Counted from the stretch's first letter, positions 15,013 to 25,267 are shown. The stretch is 33,742 nucleotides of DNA from an uncultured Pseudomonadota bacterium (GCA_937920275.1 CALGVD010000129.1:1-33742), one strand, 5' to 3'. Translations and numbers: made by a program. The notes: generated by a model from the letters alone, not told the origin.

Positions 15013-15639
15013 ATGACTGTGCCTGCCCCATTCCACGGCGCCCCTCCTGACCCGATCGGTGAGGGCGATGCGGCGGCTCGGCCGCTCACGCTGCGCCCTG
15101 CACGCCGCGACGAAGCCAAAGCGTTGTCGGTCTTGGTCAATTCGGCCTATCGCGGCGATCCGAGCCGCGTCGGTTGGACGACCGAAGCGGATCTGCTCGG
15201 CGGCCAGCGGACCGACCCTGCGGCGCTTCGGGAATTCATGGCCGCCGGCGAGACCGCCCTCGACCGGGTGCTGCTGGTGTACGAGGGCACGGCAGGCGGG
15301 ACCGGCCTCGACAGACTGCCGGAAGCCTGCGTACAACTTGAACGGCGCGGCGACGACGCCTACCTCGGCATGCTCACGGTACAGCCGGTCCGGCAGGCCA
15401 GCGGCCTCGGAAAACGCTTGCTGGACGCTGCGGAGGGCTGGGCTGCGGCACGCTGGGGAACCCGCACGATCATCATGACCGTGATCACGCAGCGACCGGA
15501 ACTGATCGCCTGGTACGAACGGCGTGGTTACAACGCCACGGGGGAGACCGCGCCCTTCCCCTACGGCGATACCCGATTCGGCGAGCCGAAGCGGCCGGAC
15601 CTGCAGTTCATCGTGCTGCGCAAGCCGCTCGGCGGCTGA
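15013..15639 (+). CDS. GNAT family N-acetyltransferase
   Basis: A 208-residue protein with the GCN5-related acetyltransferase fold. After an N-terminal extension of about 24 residues, strand beta-1 (LTLRPARRDEAKAL) opens the domain. The acetyl-CoA motif A is LTVQPVRQASGLGKRLLDAAE (121-141), with the Gln128-x-x-Gly-x-Gly pyrophosphate loop. The C-terminal ELIAWYERRGYNATGET is the typical motif B ending in a Gly-Tyr. It should be cytosolic; the acceptor is unknown. The gene is the first of a plus-strand pair with the glycerophosphodiesterase (35-nt gap) and diverges from the lipoprotein methyltransferase. ATG 15013 has no clear Shine-Dalgarno site. Confidence 0.88.
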   Translation: MTVPAPFHGAPPDPIGEGDAAARPLTLRPARRDEAKALSVLVNSAYRGDPSRVGWTTEADLLGGQRTDPAALREFMAAGETALDRVLLVYEGTAGGTGLDRLPEACVQLERRGDDAYLGMLTVQPVRQASGLGKRLLDAAEGWAAARWGTRTIIMTVITQRPELIAWYERRGYNATGETAPFPYGDTRFGEPKRPDLQFIVLRKPLGG

Positions 15640-15661
15640 CGAGACTGTCACAGTCTGCCGG

Positions 15662-15667
15662 TAGAGT
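15662..15667 (+). promoter_or_regulatory. -10-like hexamer TAGAGT before the phosphodiesterase gene
   Basis: TAGAGT ends 7 nt before ATG 15675. The arrangement TA-A-GT-CCG---GG-ATG closely matches the one before the EamA gene at 27543. Confidence 0.4.
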
Positions 15668-15674
15668 CCGGTGG

Positions 15675-16838
15675 ATGTCCCAAGCGCGCGCGCCCGTGAC
15701 CACCGGCTGCCTGCTGCTCGCAGCGGCCTCGCTCGCTTTGGCGGCATCGCCGGGGACTGCGGCAAGGGCGGCGGACGGGCAGAATACCGTGATGACAGAT
15801 CGACCCCTGCGCGCACCGCTCGTCATCGCCCATCGCGGCGCCTCCGGGTACAGACCGGAACACACGCTCGAGTCCTATCGGCTCGCCATCGAGATGGGCG
15901 CCGATTTCATCGAACCCGATCTCGTCTCCACCCGCGACGGCCGTCTGGTCGCGCGGCACGAGCCCGACATCACAGAGACCACGGATGTCGCGCAGCGGCC
16001 CGAGTTCGCGGCTCGACGGCGGACGGTTCTGATCGACGGTGTCGAGCATGTCGGTTGGTTCACGGTGGACTTCACGCTCGAGGAGCTGCGTACGCTGCGT
16101 GCTGTGCAGCCGAGGCCGGGACGCTCCAAAGAATTCGACGGATTGTTCCAGATCCCGACCCTCGAGGAGATCATCGCGCTCGCCCGATCCGCCTCGGCGG
16201 CAGGCGGGAGGACGATCGGCATCTATCCCGAGACCAAGCATCCGACCTGGCACTGCGAGCAGGGTCTGCCGCTCGAACCGGCGCTGCTCGCGGCGCTTGC
16301 AGAGGCCGGCTGGACCTCCCGCGAAGCGCCGGTGTTCATCCAGTCCTTCGAGAGCGGCAACCTGCAGTGGTTACGGCAGAGAACGTCAATCAAGCTCGTG
16401 CAGTTGATCGCCGGCGCCGGCTTGCGCGAGGACGGTAGTGTGATTCCTTGGATGGTGCCGGCAGATGCACACCGCTGCGATATCTACCCGGTGGGCAGTC
16501 TGCCGGTCGATTTCGCGACGCCTGACGCCTTTGAACAGATCGCCCGTTATGCCGATGTAGTTGGCCCGTGGAAGCGCTGGTTGATCGGGGCCAAGCCCAG
16601 CGCCGATGACGACACTGAGCTCACGGCCACAGCATCGACGGGCTTCGTGAGGCTCGCCCATGAGGCAGGCCTGCTCGTGCATCCTTGGACCTTTCGCAAC
16701 GAACCCGGCGAATTGCTCAAGGACTATGCAGGAGATCCGCTCGCCGAGTATCAAGCGTTCGCGGCTCTCGGGGTGGATGGCGTGTTCAGTGATTTTCCCG
16801 ATACGGCGCGAGCGGGACTCGCTTTGGGATCACCCTGA
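15675..16838 (+). CDS. glpQ: Exported glycerophosphodiester phosphodiesterase
   Basis: A 387-residue GDPD-family enzyme that hydrolyses glycerophosphodiesters to glycerol-3-phosphate and an alcohol. A signal peptide spans about residues 1-33, with cleavage likely after Ala-Arg-Ala-Ala. The GDPD TIM-barrel signature HRGASGYRPEHT lies at 53-64, with catalytic His53 and Arg54. The metal ligands Glu80 and Asp82 are in DFIEPDLVSTRDG and His95 is in ARHEPDI. GIYPETKHP and HPWTFRNEPGE further match periplasmic GlpQ. The length is near that of E. coli GlpQ (358 aa). It should supply glycerol-3-phosphate in the periplasm. It starts 35 nt after the GNAT stop and ends just before a bidirectional terminator. 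Confidence 0.93.
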   Translation: MSQARAPVTTGCLLLAAASLALAASPGTAARAADGQNTVMTDRPLRAPLVIAHRGASGYRPEHTLESYRLAIEMGADFIEPDLVSTRDGRLVARHEPDITETTDVAQRPEFAARRRTVLIDGVEHVGWFTVDFTLEELRTLRAVQPRPGRSKEFDGLFQIPTLEEIIALARSASAAGGRTIGIYPETKHPTWHCEQGLPLEPALLAALAEAGWTSREAPVFIQSFESGNLQWLRQRTSIKLVQLIAGAGLREDGSVIPWMVPADAHRCDIYPVGSLPVDFATPDAFEQIARYADVVGPWKRWLIGAKPSADDDTELTATASTGFVRLAHEAGLLVHPWTFRNEPGELLKDYAGDPLAEYQAFAALGVDGVFSDFPDTARAGLALGSP

Positions 16839-16868
16839 GCAGATCTACCGATCGAATTTACCAAAGAA

Positions 16869-16892
16869 AAAGGGCCGGTTGACCGGCCCTTT
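16869..16892. terminator. Bidirectional rho-independent terminator
   Basis: A perfect 10-bp stem (AAAGGGCCGG with CCGGCCCTTT) has the 4-nt loop TTGA. It is followed by a T-rich tail on the minus strand (TTTTCTTTGG) and a shorter one on the plus strand. It lies between the convergent phosphodiesterase and TonB-dependent receptor genes. Confidence 0.92.
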
Positions 16893-16923
16893 CTCATGAC
16901 GCACGCCTCGTTAGGCAGCTGAC

Positions 16924-19386
16924 TCAGAACGAATAGGTCAGCTCCACCCCTAGGGTACGACCCTTGCGCAGCGCACCGAAGAATGCTCGCGGTGAACCAC
17001 CATCGGCACCGGCACCGATGAAGCCGGCCGGACCGCGCGGCGCGAACCCGTAGCGCAGATCGAACCAGCGCGTGGCAAGCGGGATGGTGTCTTCATCGGT
17101 GAGATTACGACCGTAGGCCATGACTGACCAGTTGTCGCTCTTCACACCGAGACGCAAGCCCAACATGTTGGCCTCACCGGTCTCGGCGAGGTTATGCACC
17201 TGTACGAACTTGCTGCCCTCATGCGTGTAGTTTCCTGAGACCAACAGCGACATATCACCCGCGATCGGTCGCTCATAGGTCAGCACCACGTTGCCCTGAG
17301 TTTTGGGGGTGAGCGGCAGCCGGTTGCCCGAGATATCGCACAACGGAGAACCAAAGAATGCCGGCTGGTAGGCGATACCGCCCGAATTCAGCACGTATTC
17401 GAGGTCGTCGCAACCTTCTTGGAATTCGGGATTGGTGTAGGAGAACGCCACGGTACCGGTCAGATTTTGGGTCAGCGCCGCCGTCAGCTCCATTTCAAAA
17501 CCCAGCGTCTCGGCGCTTGCTTGATTGACAGCGATGGAGGTCACCGCCGTGCCGCCACTGGCTGCCGGCAGAGCCTGGGTGACTTGCACATTCTTCGAGT
17601 CGATGAAATAGGCGGCTGCATTGAAGCGCACCCGACCATCGAGCAAGGTGCTCTTGAAGCCGATCTCAAGGTTGTCCGAAGTCTCCTGCTCGTAGGTAGG
17701 ACGGCCGATACCTGCGCCCGCCGAGCCGTTGATACCACCGGGACGTACACCTTGGGCGAGCACGCCATAGAGCAGAACGTCGTCGGAGAACTGGTAATCC
17801 ACGGTCAATCGCGCCGTCGTGTCCTTGTACTCACCGTCGATGAAGATCGTCGGCGCCCCCGTGCTGGCGAACTCCTGACGGGTCTTCACTTCTTCGAAGC
17901 GGCGCAACTCAACGCTCGCCGTCAACTGCTCCGTGATATCGAAGGACAACGACCCGAACAAGGCTTTGTTCTCGATACCGGTGATATTGGAATTGGCACT
18001 GATGACACCAAATTCCGGACTGGCGTAGGTCAGATCCTTTTCTTGATCTTCGATATCGTAGTAGTACGCGCCGACCAGATAACGCACTCGGGCTTCCTGC
18101 GGCGACTCAAGCTTGAGCTCCGTCGACCACTCGCGACGATCATTGCGATTGGTGTTCGCGAACAGCGGCTCGACGCTCGGCGGTCCGACGCGAATAAACG
18201 CCTGCGAGTGATCGCTGTCCGAACCGAAACGGTCATGGTTCAGCCGATAGCCGCTCATGGAGCGCAGCGTCCAACCCGTGCCGCCCATATCCCAATCCAG
18301 ACTCAAACTGGCAAAGGTCTCGCGGGCATCGACACCATCAAAGGCTGTACCGTCAGGAAAGCTGGTGTTGGGGAATGTGCTCGTGGGACCGATAGCGTCG
18401 GTGTTCAACCAGATGGAGTTGGGGAGCGCCGCGAGCTTGCCACAAAAATATTGGTTGGGATTGTTGACCGGCGCGAACTGACCGGAAGCCGGCGACGTCG
18501 CGGGCGCGCCCGTGGCTGCGCTCACACCCCGATAAGCGATGGAGCGGAATCCTGGCAGACAATTGTTGAGTTCAGCACCATGCAAGGTGAGCGCAAGCGG
18601 TCCGTCCTTTTGCTGTCGATAATTGACGAAAGCGCGGACTTCAAGATCATCGGTCGGCGTGAAGACGATGGTGGCATTCACCGACTGGTCTTCTTCATTA
18701 CCGACCAGCGCGCCGGTCGCGCGGTTGGTGTATTCGCCATCGTACTGGTTGTAACGCACACCGAAACGGGCCGACAGTACGCCATCGACGATAGGACCAT
18801 CCAAGTTGAGCGACACGCGACGCTCGCCGTGCTGACCCGCTGTGGCTTTGGCGATACCGCCCCATTCATCCTGTCGTGGGTCACGGGTGATGAAGTTGAT
18901 GGCGCCCGCATAGGTGTTGCGGCCATAGAGTGCGCTTTGCGGACCCTTGATGACCTCGACACGCTCGAGCATATCGAAGTCGATGGCCTGAATGTCGCCG
19001 TTGTAGTAGACGCCGTCGATGAAGTAGGCCGTGCCTGACTCGACGCCGAACTGCACGTTGGCGAGCACGTTGCCCTGGCCCCGGATGACGGGTCGGTCAT
19101 TTTGACGACCGAAGGCCTGCGAAAAACTCAAGCCCGGTGAAAAGTTGGCCAAAGAATTGACGTCGACGATGCCGCGCTCTTCGAGTGCCGTACTCGTGAA
19201 CGCCGTGACCGACACCGGCGCGGTCTGTAAAGATTCCTCCACCTTACGCGCGGTGACCACCACCTCTTCGAGGATCGGACCGAGTGCCTCGGCGGAGTTC
19301 GACTGTGCGAAGGTCGGTTGACCCGCCAGCGCAGCGACACCCATGGAAACGACCATCGCCCAAGGGGCGTTGTTGCGGTTGATCAT
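16924..19386 (-). CDS. TonB-dependent outer-membrane receptor
   Basis: An 820-residue TonB-dependent receptor for active uptake across the outer membrane. The signal peptide ends at about residue 27 (Thr-Phe-Ala/Gln). A TonB-box-like EEVVVTARK lies at 40-48. The plug domain covers about 50-170, with VIRGQGN and the conserved VEVIKGPQSALYGRNTYAGAIN block (143-164, shown in part). The remaining 650 residues form the beta-barrel, ending in the strand LGVELTYSF with C-terminal Phe. The style is that of receptors in sphingomonads and steroid or polymer degraders; the ligand cannot be told. Base composition looks less G+C-rich than in its neighbours. The gene ends at a bidirectional terminator. The 132-bp upstream gap follows acs, and no riboswitch or clear promoter was recognised. 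Confidence 0.93.
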   Translation of the reverse strand: MINRNNAPWAMVVSMGVAALAGQPTFAQSNSAEALGPILEEVVVTARKVEESLQTAPVSVTAFTSTALEERGIVDVNSLANFSPGLSFSQAFGRQNDRPVIRGQGNVLANVQFGVESGTAYFIDGVYYNGDIQAIDFDMLERVEVIKGPQSALYGRNTYAGAINFITRDPRQDEWGGIAKATAGQHGERRVSLNLDGPIVDGVLSARFGVRYNQYDGEYTNRATGALVGNEEDQSVNATIVFTPTDDLEVRAFVNYRQQKDGPLALTLHGAELNNCLPGFRSIAYRGVSAATGAPATSPASGQFAPVNNPNQYFCGKLAALPNSIWLNTDAIGPTSTFPNTSFPDGTAFDGVDARETFASLSLDWDMGGTGWTLRSMSGYRLNHDRFGSDSDHSQAFIRVGPPSVEPLFANTNRNDRREWSTELKLESPQEARVRYLVGAYYYDIEDQEKDLTYASPEFGVISANSNITGIENKALFGSLSFDITEQLTASVELRRFEEVKTRQEFASTGAPTIFIDGEYKDTTARLTVDYQFSDDVLLYGVLAQGVRPGGINGSAGAGIGRPTYEQETSDNLEIGFKSTLLDGRVRFNAAAYFIDSKNVQVTQALPAASGGTAVTSIAVNQASAETLGFEMELTAALTQNLTGTVAFSYTNPEFQEGCDDLEYVLNSGGIAYQPAFFGSPLCDISGNRLPLTPKTQGNVVLTYERPIAGDMSLLVSGNYTHEGSKFVQVHNLAETGEANMLGLRLGVKSDNWSVMAYGRNLTDEDTIPLATRWFDLRYGFAPRGPAGFIGAGADGGSPRAFFGALRKGRTLGVELTYSF

Positions 19387-19481
19387 CGTGTTACCTCTCC
19401 GTGACGGACGGCTCTTTGGCCGGTCGATTAGAAAATCACTCTAGGACAAAACCATACTGGAAACAGCACCAATGACCCCTT

Positions 19482-19508
19482 GTCGCAAAACCGCAACATA
19501 GTTGCGAC
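19482..19508 (-). terminator. Possible weak terminator or dyad after acs
   Basis: On the minus strand just after the acs stop there are two mutually exclusive dyads. One is CGCAAC-TAT-GTTGCG (19506-19492), followed by GTTTTG. The other is GTCGCAA...TTGCGAC (19508-19482). The stems are short and the T-run is only four, so termination is doubtful. Confidence 0.3.
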
Positions 19509-19518
19509 CATCCTGCGG

Positions 19519-21528
<2,010 letters not shown>

Positions 21529-21561
21529 GCGGGAGCTCCGTGCGGCAGCATGCGGCGATCG

Positions 21562-22503
21562 TCAAGCATAAGGATCGGGGTGATCGGCTGACAACCCTTT
21601 GAAACGCTTGTGTAGCCAAAGATATTGAGCCGGGATACGGCGCGCTTCCGCTTCGATCAGACGATGGTGGCGCAGCGTATCGGCCACCGCGTCGTCGGAC
21701 GGAAAATCCTCGAGCGCAGCGCCGATACGCACCACATAGCCCTCGTCGCCCGGCAACCGCTCCACGAAATAGGGCAGCACCACGGCGTCGGTCATGCGCG
21801 CGAGCCGCGAGGTCGCAGGATTGCTCGCGGCGGGCACATCGAAGAACGGCACCATCAGCGCGCCCTTGGCGCGGAACGCCTGGTCCGGTGCGTACCAGAC
21901 GGTGCCTCCCGCCTTCAGCACGCGCACCATGGCGCGGATATCGTCGCTCGCGACCATGCCCGCCGACACCGCGACCCGATAGCGGCGGAAAGCGGCGTCG
22001 ACCAGCAGGTTGCTGGAGGGCTTGTACACCGCATGCACGCGACGCGCGGCGGTGACGAACCGCGCGCCGAGCTCGAGGGTGGTGAAATGCGCGGCCAGCA
22101 GGATCACCCCACGCCCTGCCGACTGCCATCGATCGAGCTCGGCGAGGCCGTCGAAACGCACCAATTCGAGCAGCCGTGACGGTGGCGCGAACCAGGCGAG
22201 CGCGGTCTCGCCCAGACTGATGCCGGCCTCGCGGAAGTGCTGTGCGGCGAGCATCTCGCGCGTCTGCGCGTCGAGCTCCGGCAGACATAACGCCAGATTA
22301 CGACGCACCACCCGGCGCTGTGGGGACGGCAGGCGCCCTAGCGCACCGCCGAGCGCGGCGCCGATCCGCAACAGCGTCGGATAGCGTAGCCGCGCGAGGC
22401 AGCGCAGCAGGCCGAGCCCCAACCAGGCAGGCCAATACCAAGGCAGGAACGTTCGCCACGGCCAGCCCACCACCGCTGCGCCCTGCTCCTCTGCCCTGCT
22501 CAT
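21562..22503 (-). CDS. lpxL: Lipid A lauroyl acyltransferase LpxL (HtrB) family
   Basis: A 313-residue inner-membrane-anchored acyltransferase of the LpxL/LpxM family, adding a secondary acyl chain to lipid A from acyl-ACP. A hydrophobic anchor lies near residues 18-38. The catalytic HX4E motif is HFTTLE (His139, Glu144). Other family blocks are GGTVWYAPDQAF, VPFFDVPAASN and the near-C-terminal YLWLHKRFK. E. coli LpxL has 306 residues. Whether it acts as LpxL, LpxM or LpxP cannot be told from sequence. The gene sits between the 5'-nuclease gene (24-nt gap, containing a 14-bp duplication) and acs (33-nt gap). AAGG lies about 8 nt before ATG 22503. Confidence 0.92.
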   Translation of the reverse strand: MSRAEEQGAAVVGWPWRTFLPWYWPAWLGLGLLRCLARLRYPTLLRIGAALGGALGRLPSPQRRVVRRNLALCLPELDAQTREMLAAQHFREAGISLGETALAWFAPPSRLLELVRFDGLAELDRWQSAGRGVILLAAHFTTLELGARFVTAARRVHAVYKPSSNLLVDAAFRRYRVAVSAGMVASDDIRAMVRVLKAGGTVWYAPDQAFRAKGALMVPFFDVPAASNPATSRLARMTDAVVLPYFVERLPGDEGYVVRIGAALEDFPSDDAVADTLRHHRLIEAEARRIPAQYLWLHKRFKGLSADHPDPYA

Positions 22504-22504
22504 C

Positions 22505-22532
22505 GATGGGCCTTCACGGATGGGCCTTCACG
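22505..22532. repeat. Perfect 14-bp tandem duplication at the xni-lpxL junction
   Basis: GATGGGCCTTCACG occurs twice without spacing. On the minus strand the upstream copy contains the TGA stop of the nuclease gene and both copies contain AAGG; the copy nearer lpxL supplies its probable ribosome site. Confidence 0.9.
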
Positions 22533-23421
22533 CTGCGGCGAGCGCGGCCAACCGCTCACCCTGGCGGCGCAGCATCGGTCCGAAATTATGGCGATCGCAG
22601 AATTCACCGAGCGCCGTCAGGTCGGGCGCGCGTGGCTGCAACTGCGCGAGGCAGGCCTCGAGCGGCATGTCGAGGGCGATCGCGGTCAGGCGCCTCGCGA
22701 GGAAGGCGGCCTCGCGGTGTTCGGCGAGCCGCGCGCCCAACTTGCCGGCACCGCGGATCGGCAGGGCGGCGACCCCCTCGAGGTTGTCGTAGAGCTCCTC
22801 CAACGAGGCGAATTCTTTGAGAAGCGCCGCCGCCGTCTTGGGGCCGACCCCGGGGACGCCCTTGATGTTGTCGACGGCATCGCCCGTCAAGGCGAGATAG
22901 TCGGCATAGCGTTCGGGTACGACGCCGAAATGCGCCTCGATCTCGTGGTGGCGCAGGCGCAGGTTGTCGGTGTAGCTCCAGTAGACATCTCCCTCGCGCA
23001 CCAGCTGTGCGAGGTCTTTGTCGCGGGTCACGAGCGTGGCCGGCGATCCTTCGGCACGCAGCCGGGTGGCCAAGGTGCCGATGATGTCGTCGGCCTCATA
23101 CTCGCCGCTGCCGAAGTCGGCGACACCGATATGTCGGCAGAATTCACGGCAGCGTGCGAACTGCAGCTTCAGGTCCGCCGGCGCCGGCTCGCGGTTCGCC
23201 TTGTAGGAGGGATCGATGCGGTTTCGGAAGGAGGTCTCGAGGCTCTCGTCGAACGCGACCGCGATGTAGCGCGGCTTCGCCCGTTCGATCAGATCGCCCA
23301 AGAAGCGCGCGAAACCGAACAAGGCATGTGCCGGGTTGCCCTCGCGGTCGAGCATGTCGGGCGGCATGGAGTAGTACGCACGGAAGACATACACGGAGGC
23401 GTCGATGAGGTAGACCACCAC
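22528..23421 (-). CDS. xni: Stand-alone 5'-3' exonuclease (Pol I N-domain / Xni-like)
   Basis: A protein of about 297 residues homologous to the 5' nuclease domain of DNA polymerase I, without any polymerase domain. Recognisable blocks are YLIDASVYVFRAYYS (first Asp), AVAFDESLETSFRN, the arch motif Asp-Pro-Ser-Tyr-Lys-Ala-Asn-Arg, YEADDIIGTLA, VTRDKDLAQL and the metal plus helix-hairpin-helix segment LTGDAVDNIKGVPGVGPKTAA. It should act as a flap endonuclease or exonuclease like E. coli ExoIX (251 aa). There is no ATG; two consecutive GTG codons at 23421 and 23418 are the likely starts. TACAAT lies 3 or 6 nt upstream and no Shine-Dalgarno site is seen. The gene follows the outer-membrane barrel gene by 37 nt and precedes lpxL. 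Confidence 0.88.
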   Translation of the reverse strand: MVVYLIDASVYVFRAYYSMPPDMLDREGNPAHALFGFARFLGDLIERAKPRYIAVAFDESLETSFRNRIDPSYKANREPAPADLKLQFARCREFCRHIGVADFGSGEYEADDIIGTLATRLRAEGSPATLVTRDKDLAQLVREGDVYWSYTDNLRLRHHEIEAHFGVVPERYADYLALTGDAVDNIKGVPGVGPKTAAALLKEFASLEELYDNLEGVAALPIRGAGKLGARLAEHREAAFLARRLTAIALDMPLEACLAQLQPRAPDLTALGEFCDRHNFGPMLRRQGERLAALAAA

Positions 23422-23424
23422 CCG

Positions 23425-23430
23425 ATTGTA
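23425..23430 (-). promoter_or_regulatory. -10-like hexamer TACAAT before the xni-like gene
   Basis: TACAAT on the minus strand ends 6 nt before the second GTG (23418). With a normal -10 to +1 distance, the transcript would begin at that start codon. The -35 region is poor. Confidence 0.4.
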
Positions 23431-23458
23431 GCCGTCGGAGGGCCGGGTCGAGACCGCC

Positions 23459-24370
23459 TCAGTCGAAGAAGGTGTACTGCCATGCGATGCCGAGGGTGCG
23501 GAAGTCGCCTCCGACACGCACCACCGCGCCGTCGCTGTAGGTGAGCTTGATCGAGTGACCGCCCCCGAGCGCGCTCGAGACCGTGGCGCCCACCCTGAAA
23601 TTGCTTTGACGGTTGTCGTCGGCGACACCGTCGACCGAGGTCTCGCCGCCCGCGTACCAGGTGCTGCCGACTGCGGCCCAAGTACCGGGTCGCAGGGTGT
23701 AGCTCACCCCCGCATGGATGTTCAACACCGGCTTCTGGCTGCGACGACCGTCGCCCAAGAACTGGTCGTTGTCCCCGAACACCCACGCGCCCGCATGCAG
23801 ATCGAAGTGCCAGGGACCGCGTGGCCAAGTGAAGCCGACCTCGGGCTTGGCGGCCCAACGGTTCGAGCCGATGTTCACCAAGCGCGACGGCTCGTGTTGC
23901 CCGGTGGGCACCACCACCACGACACTCGCCCCCACGGTCGGCCGCCGCTGACGCGCCGCGAATTCGCGGGGCGCAAGCGCTTCACCCCCGACCAGCAGCG
24001 TGCCGAAACGCAGGCGCAGATCGCCCATCCCGGAGCGCTCGGCCGTGCGCCGGTCCTCGCCCACGTTGCCCGACGCCTCACCCCATTGGTAGGGCGCGGC
24101 AAGGGTCAGGCTCGCTTGCCGGCCACCGAGCGCGAATACCCGCCCGAAGGCGACGGACAGGGTGTCCACCTCGGCCTCGACATCGGTGAACGGCGCGGAC
24201 GAATCGAACACCACATCACCACGGGTGGCACCGTAGCCGAGCACAGCGAAGTTCGTGCCGACGGGGGCGGATGAATAGGCGCGCGGCTCGATCTCTTGCG
24301 CAGCCGAAACCGACGCCAGACAGGTCAGGGCCAGAAGCGCGACGCGGCGCATGAAGTCGGGGCGGTGCAT
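23459..24370 (-). CDS. Outer-membrane beta-barrel protein (phenol-degradation MetA-like family)
   Basis: A 303-residue exported protein. The signal peptide spans about 1-24, with cleavage near Ser-Ala-Ala/Gln. The mature chain is made of alternating amphipathic strands ending in an aromatic C-terminus (Trp-Gln-Tyr-Thr-Phe-Phe-Asp). Typical blocks of the family often annotated as MetA-pathway-of-phenol-degradation transporter are visible: RAYSSAPVGTNF, GDLRLRFGTLL, VPTGQHEPSRLVNIGSNRW, KPEVGF and LNIHAGVSYTL. The function of this family is poorly defined; the link to phenol is only the family name. Start ATG 24370 is fixed by GGAGG 7 nt upstream (24382-24378). An upstream in-frame ATG at 24433 lacks a site. 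It follows the MscS gene by 84 nt. Confidence 0.85.
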   Translation of the reverse strand: MHRPDFMRRVALLALTCLASVSAAQEIEPRAYSSAPVGTNFAVLGYGATRGDVVFDSSAPFTDVEAEVDTLSVAFGRVFALGGRQASLTLAAPYQWGEASGNVGEDRRTAERSGMGDLRLRFGTLLVGGEALAPREFAARQRRPTVGASVVVVVPTGQHEPSRLVNIGSNRWAAKPEVGFTWPRGPWHFDLHAGAWVFGDNDQFLGDGRRSQKPVLNIHAGVSYTLRPGTWAAVGSTWYAGGETSVDGVADDNRQSNFRVGATVSSALGGGHSIKLTYSDGAVVRVGGDFRTLGIAWQYTFFD

Positions 24371-24454
24371 GGAAAAACCTCCGGTCGGGAGACTCCCACG
24401 CACGGCGTCACCCCGCATTGACCCGGGGTGCAATACAGCGGTCTGCCGATCCGG

Positions 24455-25267
24455 TCAGCCTTGGACTTGGATCATCTTGGTCGCCGGCGTCGGAGCCGGC
24501 CAACCCGCCTCTTTCGCGACCCGCACCATCGCCTCGTTGATGTCGAAATACACCTGCCAGTAGTGGTCGGTGTGGCAGTACGGGCGGACCGCGATGACAT
24601 GCCCGAGCAGATTGGTCTCGAGCAAGCTCACCTCCGGCAGGGGTTCGCTCGAGACGTTCGCGACGGTCGCCACGGCCGTCCGTAGCCGGGTGATGGCCTC
24701 CAACGGATCGACGGCGCCCGCGACCTGCATGACCCGCTCGACGCGGCGCGTGGGACGAACCGAGTAGTTCATGATGTTGTCGCTGAAGATCTTGCCGTTG
24801 CCGACCAGCGTCAGCACGTTGTCCGGTGTGATGAGCGTGGTGCCGAAAAGACCGAGCTCATGCACCGTGCCGGTGATGCCAGCGACCTGCACGAAGTCGC
24901 CCACCTTGAAAGGACGCAGCACCAGCATGAACGCACCGGCGGCGAAGTTGCCGAGCATGCCGCTCCAGGCGGCACCGATGGCGATACCCGCACCCGCCAG
25001 CATCGCCGCGACCGAGGTCGTCTGGATGCCGAAGTAGCCGAGTATCCCGAGCACCAAGGCGATGTTGAGCGCCACGGCGACGATCGAACCCAGATACTTG
25101 GTGAGCGTCGGGTCGATCTCGTTGCGGTTCATCGCCGCCTGCAGCAGGCTCAACACCCGGCCGATCAACCATCTTCCGATCACCCAGAACGCGATCGCTG
25201 CGAGCACCTTGAGCGCCAACTCGGTGGCTGTGGTCCGCAGGAAAGTCTCGATCGATTGCGTGTCCAT
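24455..25267 (-). CDS. mscS: Small-conductance mechanosensitive channel (MscS family)
   Basis: A 270-residue MscS-type channel that opens under membrane tension to release osmolytes. Three membrane helices lie near 17-41, 58-80 and 85-117. The last is the Gly/Ala-rich pore helix, with the AGAGIAIGAAWSGMLGNFAAG pattern (91-111). The beta domain follows with RPFKVGDFV, GTVHELGLFGTTL and NGKIFSDNIMNYS, and an alpha/beta cytoplasmic domain ends near 260. E. coli MscS has 286 residues. The ribosome site GAGGAGG lies 8 nt before ATG 25267, and the gene begins 31 nt after the HNH endonuclease stop. Confidence 0.94.
   Translation of the reverse strand: MDTQSIETFLRTTATELALKVLAAIAFWVIGRWLIGRVLSLLQAAMNRNEIDPTLTKYLGSIVAVALNIALVLGILGYFGIQTTSVAAMLAGAGIAIGAAWSGMLGNFAAGAFMLVLRPFKVGDFVQVAGITGTVHELGLFGTTLITPDNVLTLVGNGKIFSDNIMNYSVRPTRRVERVMQVAGAVDPLEAITRLRTAVATVANVSSEPLPEVSLLETNLLGHVIAVRPYCHTDHYWQVYFDINEAMVRVAKEAGWPAPTPATKMIQVQG

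Noticed and set aside
14871-15140. A 90-residue N-terminal extension of the lipoprotein methyltransferase
   Set aside because: ATG 14870 has AAGGAG at 6 nt and begins a lipoprotein signal peptide, and the extension would overlap the divergent GNAT gene.
17419-19038. Long open frame (539 codons) antisense to the TonB-dependent receptor
   Set aside because: The receptor frame has clear domains from signal peptide to terminal Phe. The antisense frame is Arg/Gly/Asp-rich without recognisable motifs, a common mirror effect in G+C-rich genes.
24371-24454. Terminator between the MscS gene and the barrel-protein gene
   Set aside because: The imperfect dyads around 24393 and 24420 have short arms and no T-tract.
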